Source of the DNA: Myoxocephalus aenaeus
Lineage: Eukaryota; Chordata; Actinopteri; Perciformes; Cottidae
Length of the DNA: 64,000 bases
Assembly (NCBI GenBank): GCA_038501785.1
Contig: JBAMJR010000170.1
Span: 3,608,001 to 3,672,000, forward strand
Direction of reading: 5' to 3'
The position numbers and the translations under genes are program-made. Numbering within the stretch: the stretch's first letter is position 1; every line of letters starts with the position of its first letter. Below, piece by piece: positions 1 to 12,263 of this stretch. The notes under the pieces were generated by a model that saw nothing but the letters and a program-made list of their open reading frames with translations, made no database searches and had not been told where the DNA came from.

Positions 1-565
1 AGTGAGCACGTGGGAGATGTATCCACTGGAGAGGTTGATGTATCGTGGTGTATTTCACGGTTATCACACACAAGTTATTTGGTTCATCGGTCTGACAAGA
101 TACAGCACTGTAACACCTGGGCAAAAAGGACTATGAAATATGATGGCCAGAAATGATTGTCAATGCCGTGCGTACTAGAGTTGGACTGAAACTGGATTCC
201 TGAAGCATGTCGCAAATATTGCCACTGGATACCATTTTTATTTCTTCCTGGAACTTTGATTCATGATCAAATGAAATTTTTAAAAATCATGACAATCCAT
301 GTTATATCATCGTCATTCACGGTATCACTCGTGACAGGTTTTTAGGTCAATATTTGACAATACATAGATACATAGATATTGGTTGAGTACCGCTCAGCAG
401 ACATGAAAACGGCTTATCAAAGAGTAATTTATAGACGTAAATTCTTTAAGTCACCTGTTTCGCCAACTTAACTCCTTTTATTTTTTTAAATAAAGACATA
501 GAGCATATTGACAGTTTTTGGTCCAAGCACACAACACACTCGCTCTACTTGACCCTTAATAAAAT

Positions 566-623
<58 letters not shown>
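566..623. repeat. (CA)n microsatellite
   Basis: About 29 uninterrupted CA dinucleotides, in the formin intron. Confidence 0.97.
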
Positions 624-624
<1 letters not shown>

Positions 625-1072
625 TGTGGGTATCCAGTTTCCTCAGACCTCTGAAGTGGTCTGATGCTAATGAACCCTGAACAGAAGCTCTACACATTCA
701 TGGTATGGTGGGAAAGAGGAGGGGTTAGAGAAAGAGAGTGAGAGAAAGGCTTGACTCAGTGCCCTTAATTTGTGTTCTGGCTGGCAGGTTGAGTGGTGAA
801 GTTTGGTAAGGGGGGAGAAAGAGAGAGAGCAAAGGACGGGAGAGGAAAAAGACAAGGAGAGCTGATCGAGGCACATCTTGAACAGGTTTACTCTGATTCA
901 CTTCTGATGTTTGGCCTTTCAGCAGCCGACCTTAACTTCTCCCCATCGCTCCCATTCTTCTCTCCTGTCGTTCTCCTTTCCTCTCCCTCCTCCTCCCTAA
1001 CGCTGCCTCTTCTCCTTCAAACTCCGGTTGCACATTTGGACTGCTGGTGATAACTGAGCATTTAGCGAGATA

Positions 1073-2652
1073 CACCGCGTTCCACATTATTATGCAAATT
1101 ACACTTTGCTCAGATTTTCCTAAATAGTAATGCACAGTCAGTCAGTATCATTTTCAAGTCATCAACTGTTAGAGTATAAGTCAAATTCTATTGAACAAAC
1201 CTCCTAATGATAACAGTATTTTTTTCAAAAATAAAAAACTCAAATTGCAGTGTTCCAAATTATTATGCAGAATTTCAGAATTTCAGAGTTTCAAGATATT
1301 TTATAGGTTGTAAAGAACAAAAAATTGTCATTTGTTGAATTTGCAGCATTAGGAGGTCATATTTACTGAAATCAAGAAAAGTTTGAATCAAAAACATCTT
1401 AACAGGTCAAGTTACATATTAACATAGGACCCCTTCTTTGATATCAACTTCACAATTCTTGCATCCATTGAACTTGTGAGTTCTTTGATAGTTTCTGCTT
1501 TAATGTCTTTGCAGGATGCCATAATAGCCTCCCAGAGCACCTGCTTGGATGTGAACTGCCTTCCACCCACATAGATCTTTTGCTTGATGATGCTCCAAAG
1601 GTTCTCAATAGGGTTAAGGTCAGGGGAAGATGGGGGCCACACCATGAGTTCCTCTCCTTTTATGCCCATAGCAGCCAATGCCCCAGAGGTATTCTTTGCA
1701 GCATGACATGGTGCATTGTCATGCATGAATATGATTTTGCTACGGAAGGCACGGTTCTTCTTTTTGTACCACAGAAGAAAGTGGTCAGTCAGAAACTCTA
1801 CATACTTTGCCGAGGTCATTTTCACACCGTCAGGGACCCTGAAGGGGCCTACCAGCTCTCTCCCCATGATTCCGGCCCAAAACATGACTCCGCCACCTCC
1901 TTGTTGACGTCTCAGCCTTGTTGGGACATGGTGGCCATTCACCAACCATCCACTACTCCATCCATCAGGACCATCAAGGGTTGCACGGCACTCATCCGTA
2001 AACAAAACAGTTTGAAAGTTAGTCTTCATGTAGTCCTGAGCCCACTGCAACCTTTTTTGCTTGTGAGCTTGGTTTAGGGGTGGCCGAATAACAGGTTTAA
2101 GGACACTTGCAAACCTCTTGAGCATCCTACATCTTGAAGTTCGCGAGACTCCAGAGGCACCAGCGGCTTCAAACACCTGTTTGCTGCTATTCAATGGCAT
2201 TTTAGTGGCTGCTCTCTTAACCCTACGCATTTGTTTGGCAGAAATCTTCCTTATTTTGCCTTTGTCTGAACGAACCCGCTTGTGCTGTGAATCGGTGACA
2301 AATTTCTTCACCGTCCGATGATCACGCGCAATTCTTTTGGAAATATCCAATGTTGTGATACCTTGACCAAGGTATTGCACTATTTGCCGCTTTTCAGCAG
2401 CAGAGAAATCCTTTTTCTTCCCCATTTTGCCTGAAACATGTAGCTTGCTTAATAATGTGGAACATCCTTCTTAAGTAGTTTTCCTTTGATTGGGCTCACC
2501 TGGCAAACTAATTATTATTATTACTATTTGGATGATTTCAATCATCCAAATAGCCCTGAGACACAATACCATCCATGAGTTTCATTGAAAAACCAAAAAA
2601 TGAATGTTTATGACCCTTAAATACAATTTGCCTAATAATGTGGAACGCGGTG
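1073..2652 (-). mobile_element. Complete Tc1/mariner transposon with IR/DR ends
   Basis: The element is 1,580 bp and flanked by the TA target duplication (1071-1072 and 2653-2654). The outer ends are inverted repeats beginning CACCGCGTTCCACATTATTA, matching over about 27 bp with one mismatch. A related motif, GTTCCACATTATTAAGCA, recurs further inside each end (1252-1269 and 2446-2463), about 175 bp from the outer copies at 1079-1096 and 2629-2646. Each end therefore carries two direct repeats, the IR/DR layout known from Sleeping Beauty-type elements. A 14-bp-arm palindrome lies at 2524-2553. The single transposase gene reads on the - strand, opposite to the host formin. The near-identical ends and open reading frame indicate a young insertion. 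Confidence 0.95.
1412..2425 (-). CDS. Tc1-like transposase, apparently intact, DD37E spacing
   Basis: This 337-residue protein is the usual length for a Tc1-like transposase that cuts and pastes its element by DDE chemistry. The N-terminal third holds the helix-turn-helix DNA-binding part (near residues 5-110, basic). The catalytic triad is visible as the Asp in LFTDE, the Asp in MHDNAPCH and the Glu in SPDLNPIENLW. Thirty-seven residues separate the second Asp from the Glu by my count, so the signature is DD37E rather than the DD34E of classical Tc1. DD37E is reported for the TRT lineage of Tc1-like elements. I see no stop or frameshift. The ATG lies 38 nt inside the right inner direct repeat. 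Activity is not shown; the intact frame and ends only make it possible. Confidence 0.93.
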   Translation of the reverse strand: MGKKKDFSAAEKRQIVQYLGQGITTLDISKRIARDHRTVKKFVTDSQHKRVRSDKGKIRKISAKQMRRVKRAATKMPLNSSKQVFEAAGASGVSRTSRCRMLKRFASVLKPVIRPPLNQAHKQKRLQWAQDYMKTNFQTVLFTDECRATLDGPDGWSSGWLVNGHHVPTRLRRQQGGGGVMFWAGIMGRELVGPFRVPDGVKMTSAKYVEFLTDHFLLWYKKKNRAFRSKIIFMHDNAPCHAAKNTSGALAAMGIKGEELMVWPPSSPDLNPIENLWSIIKQKIYVGGRQFTSKQVLWEAIMASCKDIKAETIKELTSSMDARIVKLISKKGSYVNM

Positions 2653-2987
2653 TAGGAGAGGAGAGGAGAGCAGGATGGTGGAACTCCCGACTGCAGGAAA
2701 TGAGATATGAATGCGTTGAATGCTTTGTTGAGGATGAATGGGGCGAGGTAGAGGAGTGAGGTGGGTTTATAGAGTTGTTCTTAATTTAACCATCGAAGCT
2801 AGACGTTTCTGATAAATTCAAGTAAATATGCAGAGTGGTTACTAGTTTAGTGTCTGGCAATTTGTATGGCAAGGACCAACGCTGAGTGCAGCCCTGCTGA
2901 GAAAGGCAAGACAGAAGGTGCGTTGTCTCTAACTCTATTTCTGCCTCTCGCCTCCTCTGATCCTCCCTCTCGCTCCTTCTCTCTCAG

Positions 2988-5900
2988 GTACAAGAACGTG
3001 GAGCGTCTGGCGGCGGAGGAGTACGAGAGGGAGCACGTACGGGTGCAGAGGACTCGCCCTGACCTCAACCTGACCTTTGAACCCGCGGAGGCCTGGCCCT
3101 CGTCATCGCGCAGCAGCACCCCTTCCTCCTTCGCCTCCCAGGAGGACGCGGAGGCTGACCTCGAGGCCGAGACCCCCGCCACCCCCGACCCGCCCTCTGA
3201 GACTGGTAGGACAACTGAGAATATCATATGTCTACGCACGATGAACTGTAGTGACTACGGACATGGTGTCTCTGTGGGGATATGAGTTATGTACAAGTCA
3301 AAAATGCTTAGATGGTAAGACTGACATGTAGACTGTTTGTTTCGAGGACTTAATTACAATTCTGTAGCCAAATGCCTCCTCTTACAATAACATTCAATAT
3401 AACTACGGCTCCTAGGATTGTGTTTGTTTCTTGCAACCACAAGCTAATATTCACTGTGAACACTGTGAGTAGTTGTATGAAACAGTAGCAGACAACAGCA
3501 GAGTAAGTAAAGAGAGCTGGGTACCTTGCTGAAGAGTTGGAGTTTACTCTGTTATATACTGATTCGCTGTAAAAAAAAAAAATGCATAAAATGACTACGT
3601 ATTGTTTTGTAGAAGTATTTGGACGAGGGATTTCTGTCAGCGCGAATAACAATAAGATAAAACTGCAGTAACGATGGATCACATGCACGCATCGCTTCCT
3701 GCTTGAAGGCAGGCAATCTGAATCCAGCGTGAGAACGATGGATTCCACCGCTAACAAGGACTAAGTAGACGGGTTGTTACTAAATGTAAATACATTGAAT
3801 GAAAAGAGGACATGGCATGACATAAATAGCATTAAAAAAAGAGGTAAAACGTTGTATCTGCTGGTTAATACTTATAATTAAAACCAGAAGGTCGTCACTT
3901 CAAGTCCCAAAAGTGTGCCCCAGAGCAATCATTCTTAACATTAAATTGTTTCAGTTTGCAGCCTGCCATTTAAATTAGCATGCAGGTGTGAGCAAAAATA
4001 CATTACAGGAAAATAGTGAGGGAGAGGAGGGGATGCAATCAGAGGGGTGGAAAGAAAATATCACACAGGGAGAGGATATGGGTCAAAAAGGGTCAAATGG
4101 GTTTTTGAAAGACCTTTTTGAGAATGTAATTCCAAAACATCTTGTGTAAGAAAAAAAGCCTTGTTTTGGAGCTGAGCGCATGCACGGCCATGACCTGAGG
4201 TACTGTAGCTCACTTAGGAGAGTGGAGGAGGCCTTACAGCGGCGTGTTATTCTAACCCTGCGTGCATCACTGCATGGGCTGTACTGTGGAGCTACGTGTT
4301 TGTGTGTGTTTTGACACAAACAGGAACTTAATTCTTCATTTCCTGTCCATATCCTGGTCCTTTAACAACCTGGCTTTATGTACCTGCCATATTGCTTACA
4401 TTGGTGTATGGGTGTGTGTTTGAGTTTTTCTTATTAGTGTGGGGTGTCCAATGTGTACGTTACATGTTTCAGACTGTATTTCACTGCATATAGTCATTTT
4501 AGAGAATATAGAAAGACTGTTTTTTATTTTTTTATTTTGACAGCAGAGGCCGAAGACTCCAGTGCCAGTGTAGAGCCAGAGGAAAAAGAAGCCACTGCTG
4601 AAGAGGAGGAGGAACAGAAAGACGAGGAAGTACAGGAGGAAGCAGCAGCAGAAAAGGAGGAGGAAGGCGAAGAGTTTGAGCAGGAACCGGAGAAGGAGAA
4701 AGAGGAGGCCGAGGAGGACAGCGGCATCCTAAGCGACAAAGAACGCCAGAATGAGGAAGTGAATGAGAAGGACAACTGCTCGGCCTCCAGCATCTCCTCC
4801 GCCAGCAGCACTCTGGAGAGAGAGGAGAGGGCGGGCAATGACAATGGTGGGTAGTTTTGTACTGCAACATCCAAGTTACATATCTAGTGAAAGTCTATTT
4901 TTTAAACAGTAAGTCACTTCTAAGGGTTTTATTCAGCTACAGTTCTCTATTGACATCTATTGTTAAATTATTATTTAAGATAAACTGGATTTTTTTTTCA
5001 AACCCCTAATCAGACAGTTTTTCACTTTTTAACACAAATTTCCAGTCAGGTTTAAAGTGACACTGTGGAATATTTAACCACTAGTAATGCTATAGAGTGG
5101 GTGTAATTCTGCTGCCAGTTTGCTGGAGCAGACATGGATGTAACACAATCTGTTTTGGTGAGTCATGTCTATTGTAGTTTTAAACGTGTTGTTCGACCTG
5201 TGTGTCAAGCAAGTCGTATCAATTGGTTATTTCAAAAATACTACAGTTCCCATAATACAACTCATCATCCTACTTCAGTAGAGACTTCCTGCCTCCTGAG
5301 TTAACAAAATGTAGGTCTCAAGCCCAAACTCATTGTAGATATCCCTGATTACATGGTCAGTAGTTATTATAATTTTTTTTTTTTTAAACCTCTACCCCGG
5401 CTGGAACAGATAAAACTAGTATTATTGACTATTTAAGTGTTCACTCTTTCTCATATCTCTCTCCTCTTAACCCCATCAACCTCCTTCTCAGGCTTTAAGG
5501 AGCCAGAGGTGAACGAGCAGTGCGGCAAACTCCTCAACAGCAAGCTCTTCATGCTGGACATGCTGTACTCCCAGAACAAGAAGCCCAGTGATGAGGAGGA
5601 GGAGGAGGAAGAGGATGTGGAGAAGGAGAAGGAGAAGGAGAAAGAGAAAGGAGAGGGGGAGGAGGACAAAGAAGCTCAGGAGGACGCTGATGTCCAACAG
5701 GGCGATGACCCGGAGGGCAACCACAAGGCGGCCAAATCAGAGCTCCACAGGGCCATCCGACCCTTCGCCGAGCGGTTTGGAGAGTTGATCAAGGACCTCG
5801 GTTCGGGCCCCCCTCTCCCGGATGTCCCGGCCAACGAGCCCCCTCCTCCCCCGCCTCCCCCGCCCAAAAAGGAATCGGACACGATCTGGGACCAGCTCCT

Positions 5901-8900
5901 GGCCAGCCCTCGAGAGCTGCGCATCGGGGACATCAACTTCACCGACCTGACGGAGGAAGACGACAAAGACATTCTGGATGCCGTTTTGATGGGAGGATGC
6001 AGTGACCACCCGCCCCCGCCGCCTCCTCCACCCTGCCTTCACCGCATCCCTCCACCCCCACCCATGCTAGGCAGCTGCCCCCCGCCACCTCCCTTGATTG
6101 GGATGATGCCGCGCGCTTCCTTTAACTCCCCAATTCCAGTCCCTCCTCCCCCGGAGCCGCCGCTCTTCAATAAGAAGAAGAAGACGATCAGGCTCTTCTG
6201 GAGCGAGGTGAGTCAAGATACAACGACCACGTATCAGTCAGGCACAGCGATCACTCGTTCTACTTCCTGGTGCACGCCATTCATCTAGATTAGAAGATGA
6301 TAACTGGAGACAGAGTGTCGCACAACTTCTTTAACTCTTTGAGCCCTAGGGTAAACAAATGGGGACCATTTTATATCAGGTTACAAGGTACAAATCAAGA
6401 AAAAAACATGGTATAAATAAAAAAAAACATGTTAGGTGTCAAATTAAACATGAAAATCAGGGTTACAATAATATATAATCCCCATGTACAATCTCTAAAC
6501 ACAACTCAAACAATAAATAGGATTAGGGGTTAGGGTTAAGGTTAGGGCTTAAAGGGCTACAGACTCAATTTACCATTAAACATTTTCTTAATTACAGTAA
6601 TCTTAGTACTTACCATATCAACCATGACGCCATTTCGACAGGTCATTGCAGGATAAACACAGGTGTACTTAATAATATTGACTATGACCCTGTTCCATGT
6701 AGGTGGGCCAGGGCTCTGGCTTTGTGCATGCTGGCTCACTGGAATAACTGTGATACACTGAATAAAACGGGACCATAATACATTTTGTCAAAATTACTAA
6801 ATTGACAATTTTCTTTGTCAAAAATGATTGAAAACAACTTAAACGAAATCTCAACTACTTTGCCTTTAGACCTGCTGTTTGCTGTTCAGATCATGGTAAC
6901 TACAGTTTGTAAAGTCATAGCTCCGGGTATCCAGCAAAAGTCACCACAATTACAAAAAAACGCTAATGATGTTGGGCGCCTTTCTGCTCTGAATTTAAAC
7001 AAATTCAACTGCAGGCAAAACACAAGTCACAACTCAGCAAAGCAAAAGCAGGACGCAAAACCTTTCACTTTCATTGAAAACAATTCCAAAAAGCCTCCCC
7101 TGTCTGATCAGGTCTTAAGGAGTCATGACAAACTGTAATTTGTGGCTGTTTTTGTTGAGAGTCTTTTATTGCAGGTAATGGGAGTGTAACACATGCCTCT
7201 CCCTAATTCAGTCATGTTTTGCTTTGTTTGTCATCAGGTGCGTCCGACAGATTCTCAGTACAGGGACGTCAAGCGGAGGGGAGACACGTTCTGGTCCAAA
7301 CTGGAAACAGTGAAAATTGACACGGCCAAACTGGAACACCTCTTTGAGTCTAAATCAAAGGAAATACCAGTTACAAAGGTAAACAACCAGTGCCTGAACA
7401 GGCAGCAGAGAGGTTTGTGACCCTGGTTTATAATCGCACTGTGTGATAATTACTTTATGACTTGACTAACTTCCTCCTCACTATTATTCACCAAAGTATC
7501 CAAGGGAAGTGCTGTTAGCTTTTTTGTTCATTTTACCTCACACATGATGGACTGATCAGTTATTGAGAGTTTGGATGCCTCTTACAACTGCAGCATTTTC
7601 AAAATAAAACTTCATGGCCCTGAGACATCAGCGGTGCCCAAAAGTGTTTTTGCTACGGTACCACACCAGATTAAAAATCGGATATTTTGTGACTGATTAG
7701 GGGCAAACACGTTGGCTCTGCTAGCTACAAAGCCCATAAGGGTTGGTGGCCATTATCTCCAGCACATGAAAGTTGTTGGAAGTTTTAAGGGAGAATCGGC
7801 GTCCCGTTTGTTCTGATCCTGATCAAACATGGGAGTTTTGAATCGTTCGTAATTCTCACAAAGCCTCTAAATAAGAAAAGTATGGTCTGCTAAAATGGGG
7901 GTCTGAAACCAGGCCTCTCACACTTTGAACTCCCGATCCACTGCTTCAAGACCACAGCTCCCGTTAGAGCCGAACCAGTTCGTAACTCACTTCGGCTCGG
8001 CATCTGGTCTGCACATAATGTGACAGTGTGATGGTGGTCTGCAGCTATAGAATCGAAACAGCTCGAGCAAAGCAGTCGTTTAATGAGAGAATCCAGGATT
8101 TAGAGGACCACCAGAATATCAAAGCCGTCAGAGGTCAGAGCTAACTTTACTGCTATTGTTTCAGCAGATTCTCCAGTTAAGGGTATGCAGTTATCTTACA
8201 TTACCCATCTGAATGTTAAGTATGTGTTCTAGCTACTAAAGGTTAGAGATTGAAAGGTTCAAATGCATTTTTCAGGTTTTCTATAATTATATTGTTTTGC
8301 TCTTTTTGTTCTCTTGCCATTTTTTTCACCTGTATGATTAATCAGATTTCTAACATTAACAGAAATATTATTCCACACACACTATCTCAGTATTTGCCAT
8401 TATTCTATTGTATGTGTGACACTGTATCAACAACAACTATGTTAATGTGTTTCTATAAGATACTCAAATATAAATATGAAATATAACAGTTAAATATAGT
8501 TATTTTGATCACTGAAAAGCACACTTTCATGTGCTGACATATTACGACTTCCTTCCATTTATAGCTTATAATGATCTCAAGGGCTGATGAGGTCATATGT
8601 TCACATGCATTGACAATATGATATGATACAATAGGACAATATTTGTGCAAACACCCAATTTAATAAACACACACTGTATAAACTGAACTGTAACATTATT
8701 TCCTCTTCCGACTCACCATATAGTTCCCGCAGCTGCAGTCAGTGTAACCCGAGTGATGATCCCTGTGATCCTCACCCTTGAATTAGACCACACAGACAAA
8801 AGAGACGGAGAGAGAGCGGGAGAACCAGCTATGACGCTCTCTGTATTTCTGTGTCCTAGAAAGCAGCAGCAGACGGCAAGCGTCAGGAGATCATCGTCTT

Positions 8901-9908
8901 GGATTCCAAGAGGAGTAACGCCATCAACATCGGTCTGACGGTGCTGCCTCCTCCTCGCACCATCAAGACGGCCATCCTGAACTTTGACGAGTACGCGCTC
9001 AACAAGGAGGGCATAGAGGTGAGAGATGCAGGTGTTGGAGATAAAGGAAGGAAGTGAAACTCATTCTCAAATCCTTTTGTCTTTTATTTGACACCTTATC
9101 CCCGCTCTGTGTTTGCCCTCTTAGAAAATTCTGACGATGATCCCCACGGAGGAGGAGAAGCAGAAGATCCAGGAGGCCCAGCTGGCCAACCCCGATGTCC
9201 CGCTGGGCTCAGCAGAGCAGTTCCTCCTCACTCTGTCCTCCATCAGCGAGCTCTCGGCGAGACTCCAACTCTGGGCCTTCAAGATGGACTACGAGGCAAC
9301 CCAGAAGGTGTGTAAAGACATGGGACAGCACTGTTGTGATTACAAAAAACTAGAACAATTTGAAAAGGTAGATACTTTTCATGAGAATGCAGACGAGGCA
9401 AGACCAAATCAAACGCGCATTTAAAATCATGATGAGAGCGTGAATTGTTTTATCAAAGCAGAAACAGACGTACACATATGACAAAGCCAGCTGTAAAGGT
9501 TTGAGAAAATGTGCACAGCATGTGCGCATGTGTGTGTGTGTGTCCTCTTGTGCCCGTGTCAGTATCAACATCCTTTTTAGTACAACATCCGCAAAGCATC
9601 AACACAGTTACATCATCACAAAGTATGCACGCTTATTAGCGGCACCTCGTCTTCCTCCGGCACACCATGTTATACTCGGGGTGAAGAATGCATCCAGGAG
9701 GAGAAGTTCAAAGTCAAAACCTGGAGAATGAAAAACACGCCACCCATCCGTTGTTGTGATGTAGATTTTACTGCTTTGCGCAGGATGCAGTCGTCTTTCA
9801 TCTTCATGAAAGGCAGGACTCCCGACCGCCGAGCGGCGTTCCCCGACTTAGACTCTGTCGGGACGGTTTGGTTGCGGGAGGCTTAACGGAGGGCAACATA
9901 ACATGCAG

Positions 9909-9959
<51 letters not shown>

Positions 9960-12220
9960 AGAGAAACCCCGCGGCACAAAAACAAACCAACACTCCGTGT
10001 ATTCAGAAGCGAAGGCTTACCGAGACAGCAACCTTTACAAGAACCCGTCATGACCTCAAACAAGCGAGACGAGGTGCTTTTATAACTGCGTAGACCAAAG
10101 AAAACACATGTTTTGGGGCGTTTTCATTGACTCACCTAATGATGTGTGTGCACGTGTGTGTGTGTTTTCCTCCGCTCAGGAAGTCGCAGAGCCGCTGCAG
10201 GATCTTAAAGAGGGCATGGAACAGCTGGAGAAGAACAAGACGCTCCGCTACATCCTCTCCACACTGCTCTCGATGGGAAACTTCCTCAATAGCACCAATG
10301 TGAGTCATGACCTGTACAGGTTGACCCCAAATAATGACAAGCTACTTTTGTAGTAGTAGTTTGTAGCAATTGTAGAGAGAGTCAGTTATTTTAACGGAGT
10401 GTGTATTTACTAAGCCTGTACTTTGTAGATAAATAATGAAATCGCATGATAATTTGGTGAGAACACAAGCACTTTGTAATAGTAGTCCAGCATTATTCTT
10501 TGCTCATGATGTCTTTGGTTGTGTGTCCAGGCTAAAGGCTTCGAGTTGACATATTTGGAGAAGGTTCCAGAGGTGAAGGACACGGTCCACAAGCAGTCTC
10601 TGCTGCATCACGCCTGCTCCGTGGTGGTGGAGAACTTCCCTCAGAGCACCGACCTCTACTCCGAGATCGGAGCCATCACGCGATCGGCAAAAGTACGCTC
10701 CGCACTCACTCATGGAAAGCTTGAAGACGCGCTGTGTTGAATAGCTAGTTGGTTCAACATAAAAACACAACGGCCCCTGCCGCAATGAAAATGCACGTCA
10801 CAGTGACTGAATTCAACTTAAAGAATTTGCCCCCCAAAAAAATGTTGAACACACTTGAAATGATGAATAGCATATTAGCATTAAGCTACTGAGATTTGGT
10901 GAGTCCACTGAATTCCTGTAAGAGGTTTTTCCAGTGTAGCTGAATGACATTGATTATTTGTATCGACATCTCTCCTGTCAGGTGGATTTTGACCAGCTGC
11001 AGGAGAACCTGTGTCAGATGGAGCGCCGCTGCAAAGCCTCATGGGACCACCTGAAGGTGATCGCCAAGCATGAGATGAAGCCCCAGCTGAAGCAGAAGAT
11101 GTCTGACTTCCTCAAAGACTGCGCTGAGAGGATTATCATCCTCAAGATCGTTCACCGCAGGATCATCAACAGGTAGTTCCCCTACCAACAAGCTCTCTCA
11201 CAGTCTGTTGCGGTTATTGAAACCACAAACTCATGTCGCCTATTTCATGACAAGGTGCGCTACACCAGAAGCTCATTGGTCTTTGGTGTGCACAACAATT
11301 GAGGCCAATTTTGTGTCTGATATTGTAATGTGTATTGAGAATGCACACGTTGCATTTGTGTTCATGGTTTATATTTACAATCGTGGTACAAATGAAAATG
11401 CAAAAAGTTTGCAAACAAGTTTGGATGAGAAAAATACAATGTTTAGAAGAGTTTATACAGTTTTGAATGATGGGTTTGCTTTTGCAAAAGATGTACGATA
11501 TCTAAGAAGTGTCAGTCAGAAAATATAGACTGGACTTTAGCCCACTACTCGTCATTCTTTATAGCCAGTAAATATTGTAAAGAATATTTTTTCATGTATT
11601 TATTTCTGATTCCTAAAAAGTGAACATCTAAAACTATGTATGTTAAGCAAAATTTCAAGAATCTGTAAGTAGAATAATAATTAAAGTCATTGTCAAATTT
11701 CTATTAAACTGTGGGTATAATTCTTCAACCGCCTAAAACATACAGTCAATTATGAAAATAGAACTACACCTGGAGAAAGTATTTTCCACAAGGACTTTTG
11801 AAAACTGATTCTCCCTCCCCTTGTCTCCTCCCAGGTTCCATTCATTCCTGTTGTTCCTCGGTCATCCGGCCTACAGCGTGAGAGACGTGAGCGTCCACCG
11901 GTTCAGTAAAATCCTCAGCGAGTTTGCGCTGGAGTACCGAACCACCCGAGACCGCGTGCTGCAGCAGAAACAGAAACGAGCCGACCATCGCGAACGCAAC
12001 AAGACCCGCGGGAAGATGATCATAGACGTTAACGCTCCTGTGAGCATCACTCACGCACACACACTCGCGCACAGAATCCCTTCCACAAAGAAGCACTCAA
12101 ACTTGTTCTTCTCTTTCCAAATCTACCGCCGCTTTCATTCTTTATTTTCTTTGACTTTGACTCTTTCTTTTTCCCTGTAGTCTGATGATGAAGAGGAAAG
12201 TGAGGTATCAACAATGTCTG

Positions 12221-12263
<43 letters not shown>

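Larger units (their letters stand above)
1..2987 (+). other. Intron sequence of the formin gene, upstream of the first visible exon
   Basis: No coding exon of the formin could be found before position 2988. The stretch holds a CA microsatellite, a pyrimidine-rich tract around 940-1020 and one complete Tc1-like transposon (1073-2652). The first visible exon begins in phase 2, so the exons encoding the N-terminal regulatory part (GTPase-binding/FH3 region in FHOD formins) must lie upstream of the window. That this is intron is inferred from the continuing gene. Confidence 0.6.

Noticed and set aside
793..1050. 85-codon + strand frame upstream of the Tc1 element
   Set aside because: Low-complexity purine then pyrimidine tract, no splice-phase fit to the next formin exon and no similarity to FHOD proteins.
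1580..2077. 165-codon frame on the + strand within the Tc1 element
   Set aside because: Mirror frame of the well-supported transposase on the - strand.
4524..4874. Long Ser/Leu-rich reading frames on the - strand opposite formin exons (also 5451-5972)
   Set aside because: They are complements of the acidic GAG/GAA-rich and proline-rich coding strand. Splice sites, phases and family similarity all support the + strand.
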